Positions 22,173 through 30,398 of a stretch of DNA of 32,195 nucleotides are shown in pieces. The position numbers and the translations under genes are program-made. The notes beneath the pieces are model-generated. The model worked only from the letters and a program-made list of their open reading frames with translations. It was not told the origin of the DNA and searched no databases. The stretch is from Cryptosporangium minutisporangium (GTDB lineage Bacteria > Actinomycetota > Actinomycetes > Mycobacteriales > Cryptosporangiaceae). The DNA lies in assembly GCF_039536245.1 (NCBI RefSeq), contig NZ_BAAAYN010000028.1, forward strand, positions 60,381 through 92,575, written 5' to 3'. Positions within the stretch are counted from its first letter, which is position 1; each line of letters starts with the position of its first letter.

Positions 22173-22541
22173 TGGAGGTGGCGGGAATCGAACCCGCGTC
22201 CACCGTCGCCTCAACAGGTCTTCTCCGGGCGCAGTTCGCTATGTCTCTACTCGGCCCCACTGGTCACGCGAACAAGCCAGTGTGACGAGCCCAGCCACTG
22301 TGAGATGTCCCAACTGGCCCCGATGGCCGGGCCAGCAAGTGAGCCTTCTAGCTGATGCCAGGGTCCGGGCCGAAGGCGAACCCGGTCTGACAGAGTCGCT
22401 CTTACTTAGGCAGCAAGAGCGAGCTCGCGCTGATTAACATCGGCGCTTAATTGGTTGCAACGCATGGTTTACGAGGTCATCGTTGCCTTCCTCGGCCCGC
22501 TTCTCCTGTCTCAACGAACGATGTCGAGACCAATCACCCCC
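22173..22541 (-). ncRNA. ssrA: Transfer-messenger RNA (tmRNA)
   Basis: This 369-nt RNA rescues stalled ribosomes together with SmpB. The tRNA-like end is clear: 5' GGGGGTG pairs with 3' CACCTCC followed by A, and the T arm ACGCGGGTTCGATTCCCG is intact; CCA is not encoded. The tag frame (22406-22444) runs from a GCC resume codon to TAA and encodes ADVNQRELALAA, with the surrounding AAGCGCCGAT...CAGCGCGA DNA much like the M. tuberculosis tmRNA (ADSHQRDYALAA). Its LALAA end is the usual protease signal. A TAGACT -10 lies at 22562-22567 and a strong terminator follows. Confidence 0.96.
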
Positions 22542-22590
22542 TGGTCGGTGTGTTCCGCCCTAGTCTAACCAGTCCCGCGAGCCCATATTC

Positions 22591-23067
22591 CTAGCGCCGA
22601 CCCTTGAGGTTCCGGCCGTAGGCGCGGGCGATCTCCCGGTTGGCGTCCCGCTTGGCCATGTCTTGCCGCTTGTCCCAGGCCTTCTTACCGCGCGCGAGCG
22701 CCAGCTCGACCTTGGCCCGCCCGTCGGAGAAGTAGAGCGAGAGCGGGACGAGCGTCAGCCCGCCCTCCTTGATCTTGCCGATCAGCTTCTCGATCTCCGA
22801 CCGGTGCAGCAGCAACTTCCGGACGCGGCGCGGCGCGTGGTTGGTCCAGGTGCCGGCGACGTACTCCGGGATGTGCACACCGTGCAGGTACACCTCACCG
22901 TCGTCGACCAACCCGAAGCCGTCGACGAGTGAGGCCCGGCCGGCGCGCAGCGATTTCACCTCGGTGCCGGTCAGGACGATGCCGGCCTCCCAGGTGTCGA
23001 GCACCGTGTAGTCGTGCCGAGCCTTGCGGTTGGACGCGATGACCTTGCGTCCGGTCTCCCGCGGCAT
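22591..23067 (-). CDS. smpB: SsrA-binding protein SmpB
   Basis: The 158-residue protein binds tmRNA and places it in the A site of stalled ribosomes. Family motifs are [53 protein letters not shown], and [29 protein letters not shown], with the basic C-terminal tail [20 protein letters not shown] that enters the mRNA channel. ATG 23067 (MPRETGRK) follows AGGAGG at 4 nt and gives family length; an upstream ATG would add ten odd residues. It lies directly upstream of ssrA on the same strand, 49 nt away. Confidence 0.97.
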   Translation of the reverse strand: MPRETGRKVIASNRKARHDYTVLDTWEAGIVLTGTEVKSLRAGRASLVDGFGLVDDGEVYLHGVHIPEYVAGTWTNHAPRRVRKLLLHRSEIEKLIGKIKEGGLTLVPLSLYFSDGRAKVELALARGKKAWDKRQDMAKRDANREIARAYGRNLKGRR

Positions 23068-23240
23068 CGACCCTCCTGCCCTTCGCGAAACGATCACGGA
23101 CCGACCGAATGCGGCCCGAAGGTCAATCCTACGGCGAACGGACGACCGGATTTCGGTCGCGGCTGGGGCCGGTCCGAAGGCTGGTGGACGGCGTCGCGGT
23201 CGCCCGCGCTGGACGAGCCTCCCGGCTGCAGCTAAGCTCT

Positions 23241-23258
23241 AGGTTGTCTAGATGACCT
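23241..23258 (+). promoter_or_regulatory. Palindromic operator before the gntR-deoC operon
   Basis: AGGTTGTCTAGATGACCT is an imperfect palindrome (AGGT-NN-TCTAGA-NN-ACCT) directly upstream of the ribosome site (GGAGG, 23259-23263). Its GTCTAGA core is typical of GntR/HutC sites. A TAAGCT -10 lies at 23233-23238, so the site would sit at or just after the transcription start. Autoregulation is inferred. Confidence 0.6.
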
Positions 23259-23268
23259 GGAGGACCCG

Positions 23269-23997
23269 ATGGTCAAGGTGCCGCTCTACGCGCGCATCGA
23301 ACGAGAACTGCGTGCGCGCCTGGCCCGCGCAGAGCCCGGTGACGTCGTACCGGCGGAAGCCGCCCTCGCCCAGGAGTTCGGCGTCGCGCGGATGACGGTG
23401 CGGGCCGCCCTCAACGCGCTGGAGGCCGACGGCCTGATCGAGCGCATCCAGGGACGCGGCACGTTCGTCCGGCAACCTCCGACGCCCCGGCCCGCAGGCA
23501 CCCTGAGCAGCTTCCAGGACCAGGTCCGCAGCTGGGGCAGGACGCCGTCGTCGCGACTGGTCGAGGCCGAGGTCAGGCCCGCCACTCCGGAGGAAGCCGC
23601 GGCGCTCGCGCTGACCGCCGCGACGCCCCGGGTCGTGTCGATCACCCGGGTGCGACTCGCCGACGCGGCGCCCCTGGCCGTGGAGTACGCGTGCTTCCCG
23701 CCGCACCTGACCGCGCTGCTCGACGTCGACGTGGAGACCGGTTCGTTGCACCGCGCCCTGCACGCGCTGGGTCTGCGGCCCACCCTCGGATCCTCGACCC
23801 TGACCGCCCAGCCCGCCGGTCCTGACGGCGGCCGCCTGCAGGTGCCCGCCACCGAACCTCTGCTCGTCGAGACCCGCCTCATCGTCGACCAGGACTCGAT
23901 GCCCCTCGAGTACACGATCAGCCGCTACGTCGGCTCTCGCTACGCCTTGCGGGTGACGTTCGACGTGCACCCACCCGAGTCGGGAGAGAACCCGTGA
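23269..23997 (+). CDS. GntR/HutC-family regulator with UTRA domain
   Basis: This 242-residue regulator has an N-terminal GntR winged helix (PAEAALAQEFGVARMTVRAALNALEADGLIERIQGRGTFV) and a C-terminal UTRA ligand domain (LVEAEVRPATPEEAAAL..., PLAVEYACFPP, LLVETRLIVDQDSMPLEYTISRYVGSRYALRV). UTRA domains bind small sugars or similar metabolites. It overlaps deoC by 4 nt (GTGA), so the two are co-translated, and the partner points to a nucleoside or deoxyribose phosphate signal; this is inference. Confidence 0.92.
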   Translation: MVKVPLYARIERELRARLARAEPGDVVPAEAALAQEFGVARMTVRAALNALEADGLIERIQGRGTFVRQPPTPRPAGTLSSFQDQVRSWGRTPSSRLVEAEVRPATPEEAAALALTAATPRVVSITRVRLADAAPLAVEYACFPPHLTALLDVDVETGSLHRALHALGLRPTLGSSTLTAQPAGPDGGRLQVPATEPLLVETRLIVDQDSMPLEYTISRYVGSRYALRVTFDVHPPESGENP

Positions 23998-24677
23998 ACA
24001 TCGCCAAGATGATCGACCACTCGCTACTCCGCCCCGAACTGACCACCGACGACGTCCTCCGCGGCTGCGAGGTTGCGGCCCGGCGCGCCACCGCGTCGGT
24101 GTGCGTCCGCCCGTCCGACGTGCCGCTGGCCGTGACGGCGCTGCGCGGCACCGGCGTCCTGATCGGAACCGTCGCCGGCTTTCCGCACGGGAGCACCACC
24201 ACCGCCGTCAAGGTCGCCGAGACCAGGGCCCTCGTCGAGGCCGGCGCCGACGAGATCGACATGGTGCTGCACATCGGCCGGCTCCGCGCCGGGGAGACCG
24301 ACTACGTCCACGACGACATCGCCGCGGTGGTCGCGGCCGCCAACGGCTGCGTGGTCAAGGTGATCTTGGAGAACGCGTACCTGACCGACGACGAGAAGGT
24401 CACCGGCTGCCGCCTCGCCGAACGAGCGGGCGCGCATTTCGTCAAGACGAGCACCGGGTTCGCGCCGGGCGGTGCGACGCTGGCCGACATCACGTTGATG
24501 CGGGCCACGGTCTCGCCGTCGATCGAGGTGAAGGCCGCGGGTGGGGTCCGCACGCTGGACACCCTCCTCGCCCTGCACGCCGCGGGCGCAACCCGATTCG
24601 GCGCGACCACGACCGAGGCCATCCTCGACGATTTCGCCGCCCGGGAGCGCCGCGAGGGCCAACCACTCGGCGCCTAG
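23994..24677 (+). CDS. deoC: Deoxyribose-phosphate aldolase
   Basis: This 227-residue class I aldolase cleaves 2-deoxyribose-5-phosphate to glyceraldehyde-3-phosphate and acetaldehyde, ending deoxynucleoside catabolism. Family motifs are IDHSLLRPELTTDDV, VCVRPSDVP, the acidic DEIDMVLHIGRL, the Schiff-base lysine K151 in HFVKTSTGFAPGGAT, and the second lysine K180 in IEVKAAGGVRT. It starts with GTG within the gntR stop. It converges with the WYL regulator gene and the two ends overlap by 4 nt. Confidence 0.95.
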   Translation: MNIAKMIDHSLLRPELTTDDVLRGCEVAARRATASVCVRPSDVPLAVTALRGTGVLIGTVAGFPHGSTTTAVKVAETRALVEAGADEIDMVLHIGRLRAGETDYVHDDIAAVVAAANGCVVKVILENAYLTDDEKVTGCRLAERAGAHFVKTSTGFAPGGATLADITLMRATVSPSIEVKAAGGVRTLDTLLALHAAGATRFGATTTEAILDDFAARERREGQPLGA

Positions 24678-25648
24678 AGGGAGTTGACCGAGGCCGCTGG
24701 TCCGTGGGCGGCTCGGAGAAATCGGCTTCCCCAGTCCCGGAGGTGGTCGACGAACTCCGGCGGGCTGAGCACCTCGAATTCAGCGCCGATGTTGCCCAAC
24801 GCTTGGGTGGGCCAGTCCAGGCTGGTGGAGACCATCGTGAGTCGGCAGCGTCCGCTGTCGACGGGTTCGATCGTGCCCCACTGCCCGACGGCCTGGCGAA
24901 CGCGGTCGGCGGGCGCGTGCACCAGGGCTTGCACGGTGTGTCCGGACGGGACGCCGGTGGAGGTGCGTACGAATTGAGCGGCGTCCTCGGCGGGCAGGGT
25001 TCGTGGACGGAACGGCGATCCCGTGCTGTGCGGGTCGGTCACCCGGTCGAGGCGGAAGCTGCGCCAGTCGTGCCGGGTCAGGTCGTAGGCGACCAGGTAC
25101 CAGCGGCCGCCGAGCGCGACGAGGCGGTGCGGTTCGACTTCCCGCTCGGTGTCGGGGCCGCCGCGCGCGGTGTAGCCGAATCGCAGCCGCTCCTCGTCCC
25201 GGCACGCTTGGGCGATGACCGTGAGCACCTCGGCGGGCACGACCGGCCCCGCGGCCGTCGGGGAGATGGTCACGGCGCGTACCGCGTTCACCCGGGCGCG
25301 GAGACGCGGCGGTAGGACCTGCACCACTTTGGTCAGCGCGCGCACCGCCGCCTCCTCGATCCCGGCGATGCCGCTCTGCGTGGCGTCACCCATGCCGACC
25401 GCCAGCGCGACGCCTTCCTCGTCGTCGAGCAGCAGCGGCGGCAGGACCGCACCGGGCGACAGCTGATAACCGCCGTCGGTACCTCGGGAGGTGCGCACCG
25501 GGTAGCCGAGTTCCCGCAGGCGGTCGACGTCCCGGCGGAGAGTGCGCTCCGAGACGCCGAGGCGGTCGGCCAGATCGGTGCCGGACCAGTGGCGGTGGGT
25601 CTGCAGCAACGACAGCAGCCGGAGCGTGCGGGAACTGGTGTTGGCCAT
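24674..25648 (-). CDS. WYL-domain transcriptional regulator (HTH_11-WYL)
   Basis: The 324-residue protein has an N-terminal DeoR-type helix-turn-helix (SSRTLRLLSLLQTHRHWSGTDLADRLGVSERTLRRDVDRLRELGYPV) and a WYL domain with GRWYLVAYDLTRHDWRSFRLDRV near residue 181. A C-terminal WCX-like extension follows. WYL domains sense nucleic-acid-type or small ligands in some systems; nothing in the window shows a defence role here. The ATG follows CAAGAT by 6 nt, another leaderless-looking start. It converges with deoC (4-nt overlap). Confidence 0.88.
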   Translation of the reverse strand: MANTSSRTLRLLSLLQTHRHWSGTDLADRLGVSERTLRRDVDRLRELGYPVRTSRGTDGGYQLSPGAVLPPLLLDDEEGVALAVGMGDATQSGIAGIEEAAVRALTKVVQVLPPRLRARVNAVRAVTISPTAAGPVVPAEVLTVIAQACRDEERLRFGYTARGGPDTEREVEPHRLVALGGRWYLVAYDLTRHDWRSFRLDRVTDPHSTGSPFRPRTLPAEDAAQFVRTSTGVPSGHTVQALVHAPADRVRQAVGQWGTIEPVDSGRCRLTMVSTSLDWPTQALGNIGAEFEVLSPPEFVDHLRDWGSRFLRAAHGPAASVNSL

Positions 25649-25666
25649 ACCGCGATCTTGACAGGG

Positions 25667-25691
25667 CTTCCGGTCAGAAACTGACCGGAAG
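25667..25691. repeat. Inverted repeat between the M23 peptidase gene and the WYL gene
   Basis: CTTCCGGTCAG-AAA-CTGACCGGAAG is an 11-bp perfect inverted repeat. It lies 23 nt after the peptidase stop and 18 nt before the WYL start, on the strand both use. It may be the terminator of the peptidase gene, an operator for WYL, or both; there is no U-tract. Confidence 0.6.
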
Positions 25692-25714
25692 GCCCGCGCC
25701 TGACCGAGGACGCG

Positions 25715-26983
25715 TCAGAGGAAGCCGAGCGGGTTGACGGGGTTCCCGTCCAGCCGTACCTCGAAGTGCAGGTGGTTACCGGTCGAGGCGCCGGTCGTGC
25801 CGACCCTGCCGATGACCTCGCCGCGGCTGACCCGCTGCCCGACCCAGACCAGGATCTTCGACTGATGGGCGTAGCAGGTCGACAGGCCGGAGCCGTTGGC
25901 GAGGTCACCGTGGTAGATGCAGGTGTAGTTGCCGTAGCCGCCGTTCCAGCCGGCCCGGGCCACCACCCCACCGGCCGCAGCCCGGATCGAGGCACCGGCC
26001 GGGGCCGCGAAGTCGGTGCCCGCGTGCAGCTGCGAGCGGTGGTAGTACGGGTCGAAGCGCCAGCCGAAGTCGCTGGACTTCCAGCCGGACACCGGCATCC
26101 ACAGCTGGCCCGGACGTCCCATCCGGGGGCGGTAGCTGCGGGCCCGGCTCGATCCGCCGCGCTCCCGGCGGGCCGTGGCGCGCAGTGCCTGCCCGATCCG
26201 GTACGACTCGGCCTGCGCCTCGGCGTAGCGGGCCTCACTGGCCCGCTGCTCCTGCCCGGCCACCCGGACGGCGTTCCGCCGCTGCGCGACCAGGCTGAGC
26301 ATCTCCGCCTGCGCCGCTTGCGCGGCGTGCTGCTCGGCCCGTGCGGCGGCGAGCGCCCGGCGGGCCTGGGTGCGGGCGACGTCGGCCCGGCGCTTTTGTT
26401 CGGCGACGATCGCGCGCTGTTCGGCGACGTCCTGCCGACGTCGTTCGACGAGGTCGACGGCGTCGCGCTGACCGTCCACCAGCCGGGTCGTGTAGTTGAG
26501 ACGGTCGAGCAGCTCGTCGGGGCCACCGACCGCGCCGAGCGCGGACAGCACCATGTAGGACCGGCCCTCGTACGTGGAGCGGACGAACGTGCCGAGCTGC
26601 TCCCGGGCCGCCTCCACCGCAGCCTCGGCGGCGTCGAAACGCTGCTGGGCGATCCGCAGGGCGTGGGCCGCACGCACCGCCTGCCGCTCGGCCGACGCCG
26701 CCCGGACCTGGGACGCGGCGACTCGCCCCTGCGCGGACGCGACTCGGGTCTGCGCCGTAGGCAGACGCTGGGAGGCAGCGACGAACGCCTCGGTGGCCGC
26801 CCGGGCCCTGGCGGTGGCGTTCTCCATGATCGCGGCGGCCCGTTGCAGCTCCCGCCTCGCTTCGACCCGGTCGGCCGGTGACGGTCCATTCCGGGCCTGC
26901 ACGCCCGGTAGGTGGACGAGGAGCGCGGCTCCCATCGCGAGAACCAAGCTCACCGCGAAGACGCGGCCACGCTCCACCCGCAT
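25715..26983 (-). CDS. Exported coiled-coil M23 peptidase (EnvC/FtsEX-partner type)
   Basis: This 422-residue cell-wall hydrolase has an N-terminal signal (VFAVSLVLAMGAALLVHLPGVQA), a long Ala/Arg/Glu-rich coiled coil (about residues 35-270) and a C-terminal LytM/M23 domain. Zinc ligands are visible in HAGTDFAAPAG (HxxxD) and HLHFEVRLDGNPVNPLGFL (HxH); SSDFGWRFDP opens the domain. Such enzymes cut peptide bridges of peptidoglycan. The coiled coil plus its position after ftsE-ftsX recalls EnvC of E. coli, which FtsEX activates. It could therefore be the FtsEX effector here, though mycobacteria use RipC instead. Confidence 0.88.
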   Translation of the reverse strand: MRVERGRVFAVSLVLAMGAALLVHLPGVQARNGPSPADRVEARRELQRAAAIMENATARARAATEAFVAASQRLPTAQTRVASAQGRVAASQVRAASAERQAVRAAHALRIAQQRFDAAEAAVEAAREQLGTFVRSTYEGRSYMVLSALGAVGGPDELLDRLNYTTRLVDGQRDAVDLVERRRQDVAEQRAIVAEQKRRADVARTQARRALAAARAEQHAAQAAQAEMLSLVAQRRNAVRVAGQEQRASEARYAEAQAESYRIGQALRATARRERGGSSRARSYRPRMGRPGQLWMPVSGWKSSDFGWRFDPYYHRSQLHAGTDFAAPAGASIRAAAGGVVARAGWNGGYGNYTCIYHGDLANGSGLSTCYAHQSKILVWVGQRVSRGEVIGRVGTTGASTGNHLHFEVRLDGNPVNPLGFL

Positions 26984-27069
26984 TCCGACCCCCCGGTCCT
27001 TGATGACGACCGGGGGATACGGTACGACTCGCCCGTTTAGTTCACAAAAGTCACTGCTCTACCGGCGCG

Positions 27070-27951
27070 TCACACCTTCACGTAGAACCGCAACGTCGTC
27101 CAGCCGGTGACACCGGCAGTGAGGACCGCTACCAGCGCCAGCAGCGGCGCGGTCACCGCGATCTCGCCCCAGCCGATCGTCGGGACGACGCTGTTCTGGC
27201 CCAACGCCTCCAGCGCGTCGTCGATGACGAGCAGCTTCGCGATCGCCAGTCCGATCGAGGCGAGAAGCGCACCGATCAGGCCGGCGACCGCGGCCTCGAG
27301 CACGAACGGCAGGCGCACGTACCAGTTCGACGCACCGACGAGCTTCATGATGCTGACCTCGCGCCGCCGACTGTAGGCGGCGACCTGAATGGTGTTACCG
27401 ATCAGCAGCACCGCAGCGGCACCGGAGACCAGCGAGACGACCAGCGCGAGGTTCTTCACCGCGTCGATCGCGTCGAACAACCGGCCGACGAGTTCCTGCT
27501 GAGTGGAGACGACGTCCACGCCCGGCTGGTCCTTGTAGGCCGCGTCGACGGCGCCGGCCTCGGACGGATCCTCCAGCTTGATCCGGAACGACTCCGGCAG
27601 CGACTCCGGCTTGGTGTTCTCGACCAGGTCGGGCGAGTCCGCGAACAGCTCCTTGAACCGCTCGTAGGCCTCGTCCTTGCTCTCGTACGTGACCGACTGG
27701 ATCTCCGGATCGTCCTCCAGCTTTTGCTGAAGCGCGTCCTTCTGTTCGGTCGTGACCGCAGTCTCGAGGAAGATCGAGACCTCGACCTGCGCGTAGAGCA
27801 GGTCCTTCGTCTTGTTGACCTCCGTGTACAGCAAGCCGCCCGCGCCCAGCAGCGCCAGCGAAATCGCCGTGGTGAGGATCAGGGCGACCGTCATCGTGAC
27901 GTTGCGCCACAGGCCAGTCGCAGCTTCGGTCAGGACGAACTTGGCACGCAT
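27070..27951 (-). CDS. ftsX: Cell-division ABC-type membrane protein FtsX
   Basis: This 293-residue protein has the FtsX layout: a cytoplasmic start (MRAKFVLTEAATGLWRNVTMTVALILTTAISLALLGAGG, first TM), a ~150-residue external domain (EVNKTKDLLYAQVEVSIFLE ... PESFRIKLEDPSEA), and three further membrane helices with YSRRREVSIMKLVGASNWYVRLPFVLE between them. FtsX with FtsE transmits ATP hydrolysis to external murein hydrolases. The gene is 89 nt downstream of ftsE and 86 nt upstream of the M23 gene on the same strand. Confidence 0.96.
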   Translation of the reverse strand: MRAKFVLTEAATGLWRNVTMTVALILTTAISLALLGAGGLLYTEVNKTKDLLYAQVEVSIFLETAVTTEQKDALQQKLEDDPEIQSVTYESKDEAYERFKELFADSPDLVENTKPESLPESFRIKLEDPSEAGAVDAAYKDQPGVDVVSTQQELVGRLFDAIDAVKNLALVVSLVSGAAAVLLIGNTIQVAAYSRRREVSIMKLVGASNWYVRLPFVLEAAVAGLIGALLASIGLAIAKLLVIDDALEALGQNSVVPTIGWGEIAVTAPLLALVAVLTAGVTGWTTLRFYVKV

Positions 27952-28040
27952 GGATTCCTCAGGAGGATGGAGACCGCAGCGGGAGCCGACGACCGCTGGC
28001 GGTTGGAGTGGGGGGCTTCAGCGGTGGGTAGCGGCCACGC

Positions 28041-28721
28041 TCATCCGTACACACCGCGCGCCTGGTCACGGATGACCCGACCGCGATCGAGCTCGACCAC
28101 GCGGCGGCGCATCTGGTTGACGATGTTCGAGTCGTGCGTGGCCATGACGACGGTGGTGCCCGTGCGGTTGATCCGGTCGAGCAGACGCATGATCTCGATC
28201 GAGGTGTCCGGGTCGAGGTTTCCGGTCGGCTCGTCGGCCAGCAGCACCAGCGGCCGGTTGACGAACGCCCGCGCCACCGCGACCCGCTGCTGCTCACCAC
28301 CGGAGAGCTCGTGCGGGTAGCGGTTCTCCTTGCCCTCCAGACCGACGAGACTCAGCACCTCGGGTACGACCCGGCGGATCACCGAACGAGTCTTGCCGAT
28401 CACTTCGAGGGCGAACGCGACGTTCTCCGCCGCGGTCTTGTTCGGAAGCAGCCGGAAGTCCTGGAAGACGCAGCCCACGCTGCGTCGGAGCTGCGGCACC
28501 TTCCACGGACGGATCGTCGCGACGTCCCGTCCAGCGACCAGCACCTTGCCGGAGGTGGGGGTCTCCTCCTTGAGGAGCAACCGAATGAACGTGGACTTCC
28601 CTGAACCCGACGGCCCGATGAAGAAGACGAACTCGCCCTTCTCGACGTTGACGTTCACGTCGTCGAGGGCGGGGCGACGCGACTTCGGGTACGTCTTGGT
28701 CACGCGGTCGAGGGTGATCAC
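28041..28721 (-). CDS. ftsE: Cell-division ATP-binding protein FtsE
   Basis: The 226-residue ABC ATPase has Walker [11 protein letters not shown]-loop in [18 protein letters not shown], signature LSGGEQQR, Walker [15 protein letters not shown] and H-loop ATHD. It pairs with FtsX. GTG 28721 ([22 protein letters not shown]) gives the usual FtsE start; a TAGACT -10 stands 8 nt upstream, so it may be leaderless. A GTG at 28742 would add seven residues but would lie upstream of this -10 element. First gene of ftsE-ftsX, probably with the M23 peptidase. Confidence 0.95.
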   Translation of the reverse strand: MITLDRVTKTYPKSRRPALDDVNVNVEKGEFVFFIGPSGSGKSTFIRLLLKEETPTSGKVLVAGRDVATIRPWKVPQLRRSVGCVFQDFRLLPNKTAAENVAFALEVIGKTRSVIRRVVPEVLSLVGLEGKENRYPHELSGGEQQRVAVARAFVNRPLVLLADEPTGNLDPDTSIEIMRLLDRINRTGTTVVMATHDSNIVNQMRRRVVELDRGRVIRDQARGVYG

Positions 28722-29190
28722 GGGGGCCGAGTCTAGCCACACCGACCTGGCGGTCAGGCCGGGCTACACAGCTCTCCTACGGTCTTGTTCAGAGTCGGGC
28801 CGCGGGCGGGCGCCGACAGCGGTCGAATCGGTCGGAACCTGCGCCGTGGCGCGTCCGGAGACCTCACAGTCTCGTGTCCGGATCCACCGCCGTGACGGAA
28901 GGTTCGCTCTGAGGAGGGTGGGACGAGACGGGGCGTTCACCCTTCGCGGCGAATCCGGCTCGTCACTCTGCGCCGCGACGTTCCTGGGCGAATCGCCGGA
29001 CGTTGCCAATGCTCTGTCATCGAGAGCGCAACCCCGGGCGAGCAGGTGTCCGGTTCGCCCCACCGTGCCGACCTCGGAATTGCAGCTCCGGGCCGGATGG
29101 CGCGTCCGGAATTCTTAATGTGGCGATAAGAATTGGCTAGAGATAGCGATAGGTTCCTCGCGACCAGCGACTCGGGCCGCCCCGACAAAG
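28722..29190. other. Intergenic region between ftsE and the hairpin cluster
   Basis: About 470 nt without a convincing gene; frames that cross it have no recognisable motifs. An AT-rich patch contains the inverted repeat AATTCTTA-N9-TAAGAATT (29110-29134), unusual in this GC-rich DNA and a possible operator or promoter site. Confidence 0.45.
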
Positions 29191-29228
29191 CAGTTGGCCC
29201 GGCCGCACTGGGGCGGCCGGGCCAACTG
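29191..29228. terminator. Very stable hairpin in the ftsE / LPXTG-gene interval
   Basis: CAGTTGGCCCGGCCGC (29191-29206) and its exact complement GCGGCCGGGCCAACTG (29213-29228) make a 16-bp stem with a 6-nt loop, ACTGGG. It is 154 nt after the LPXTG gene's stop. No U-tract follows on either strand. Confidence 0.6.
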
Positions 29229-29327
29229 GCGAGAGTTATTCAGCCTCCCACCTGCGCCCGGTTAAGGGCGGTGGGCAAGGGCCGGCCGAATAACCCTCGT
29301 TCTCGCGCTATCGATCGTGCTATTCGC

Positions 29328-29374
29328 GATCAGGCTTTCGCCTGATCAGGCGCCCGGGAGACCAGCTCCCGGGC
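29328..29374 (-). terminator. Tandem hairpins after the LPXTG gene
   Basis: The first hairpin after the stop is GCCCGGGAG-ACCAG-CTCCCGGGC (29352-29374, 9 bp), only 7 nt downstream. The second is GATCAGGC-TTTC-GCCTGATC (29328-29347, 8 bp), which on the minus strand has a GAAA tetraloop. Both probably act as terminator or 3' protection of this mRNA. Confidence 0.65.
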
Positions 29375-29381
29375 TGGTGAA

Positions 29382-30398
29382 TCAGGCCCGCTTGCGACGC
29401 CGGGTGAAGACCACCATCGCGACACCCAGGCCGAGCACCAGGGCAGCGGCGGCGATGAGACCACCGAGGCTGGCACCGGTGACGGGGAGGCTACCCTCGC
29501 TGTCCGCAGCCGGGGAGACGCTCGGCGAAGCGTCGGCGCCGCCCGGGGCAACGCTGGCGCTCGCGCTCGGCGAGGCAGACGCGCTCGGCTCAGCACCGTC
29601 GTCGCACTTGGTGACGTCGAGGCTCTTCTCAGCCAGCTTGTCGCCACGCACCGCGACCGCGACCTTGATCGTGGAGAAGTCGAGCTCGCCGTCCTCGGAG
29701 ACCTTGCCGACGGTGCCGGTGTCGCCCTTCTCGAGGTCCTCGGGCAGCGTCAGCCGCTCGCCGGCGTCGACCCGGAACTCCTCGGTCAGGGGCTCCTCGT
29801 CGTCCAGCTTGATGAAGACCCGGAACTTGACGGACTTGTCAGTCGGGTTCGTCAGCTCGATCGAGAACGCCTCGCAGCTCAGAACGATCGAGGCGGACGG
29901 CTTGTCCGGAGCCGGCGTCTCGGTCGGCTTCACGTCACCGCAGGTGCCGGGCAGCGGGACGTCGACCCACTCCTTGTGCTCGAGCGGCGTCTTGCCGTCC
30001 TCCTCGAACGCCGGCTTGCCGTCCTTGGTGAAGAACGTGCCCTTGACGAAGATCTTCGCGACGTCGCGGCCCTGGGCATCCTTGATGCCACGGCTGCCCT
30101 TGGGCAGAACCTGCTTGCCCTCGATCGTCTCGCCGGCCTTGATCGAGTCGCCGATCTCGGTTTCGCTGCCCGTGGGCTCGAACTGGACGGTCAGCTTCTC
30201 GTCGTGGTCCTTGTCAAGGTTCTGCACCGACCACTCGACGACGTAACGGCCGTCGACACACTCGGCGGTGCCCTTGACGTAGTTCTCGTGCGCGTTCGCC
30301 GGGGCGGCGGTCAGCGCCACCGCACCCATGGTCACCAGACCGGTCACCATCGTCGCGGCAAGGCCACGGCGGAGCGCACCGCGTAAGCCTCGGGCCAT
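29382..30398 (-). CDS. LPXTG-anchored surface protein of unknown function
   Basis: This 338-residue protein has a signal peptide (ATMVTGLVTMGAVALTAAPANA, cut before HENY), a folded region with two likely beta-sandwich modules (residues ~35-145 and 160-260; cysteines in AECVDGR, PGTCGD, LSCEAF and VTKCDD), a Ser/Ala/Pro linker, and a sortase signal LPVTG followed by a hydrophobic helix and TRRRKRA. Sortase would link it to peptidoglycan. I used the ATG at 30396-30398 (MARGLRGALRRG), where the signal peptide begins best and GGAAG lies 8 nt upstream; in-frame ATGs at 30413 and 30428 are possible. No close family is recognised. Its high acidic content suggests high expression of a surface layer or adhesion protein; that is inference. 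Confidence 0.85.
   Translation of the reverse strand: MARGLRGALRRGLAATMVTGLVTMGAVALTAAPANAHENYVKGTAECVDGRYVVEWSVQNLDKDHDEKLTVQFEPTGSETEIGDSIKAGETIEGKQVLPKGSRGIKDAQGRDVAKIFVKGTFFTKDGKPAFEEDGKTPLEHKEWVDVPLPGTCGDVKPTETPAPDKPSASIVLSCEAFSIELTNPTDKSVKFRVFIKLDDEEPLTEEFRVDAGERLTLPEDLEKGDTGTVGKVSEDGELDFSTIKVAVAVRGDKLAEKSLDVTKCDDGAEPSASASPSASASVAPGGADASPSVSPAADSEGSLPVTGASLGGLIAAAALVLGLGVAMVVFTRRRKRA

Noticed and set aside
24674-25648. WYL regulator as a sign of a nearby defence system
   Set aside because: Neighbours are deoC and cell-division genes; no nuclease or defence effector is present.
28764-29063. Possible small genes between ftsE and the LPXTG gene
   Set aside because: Frames have Arg/Ser-rich composition, no ribosome site and no motif.
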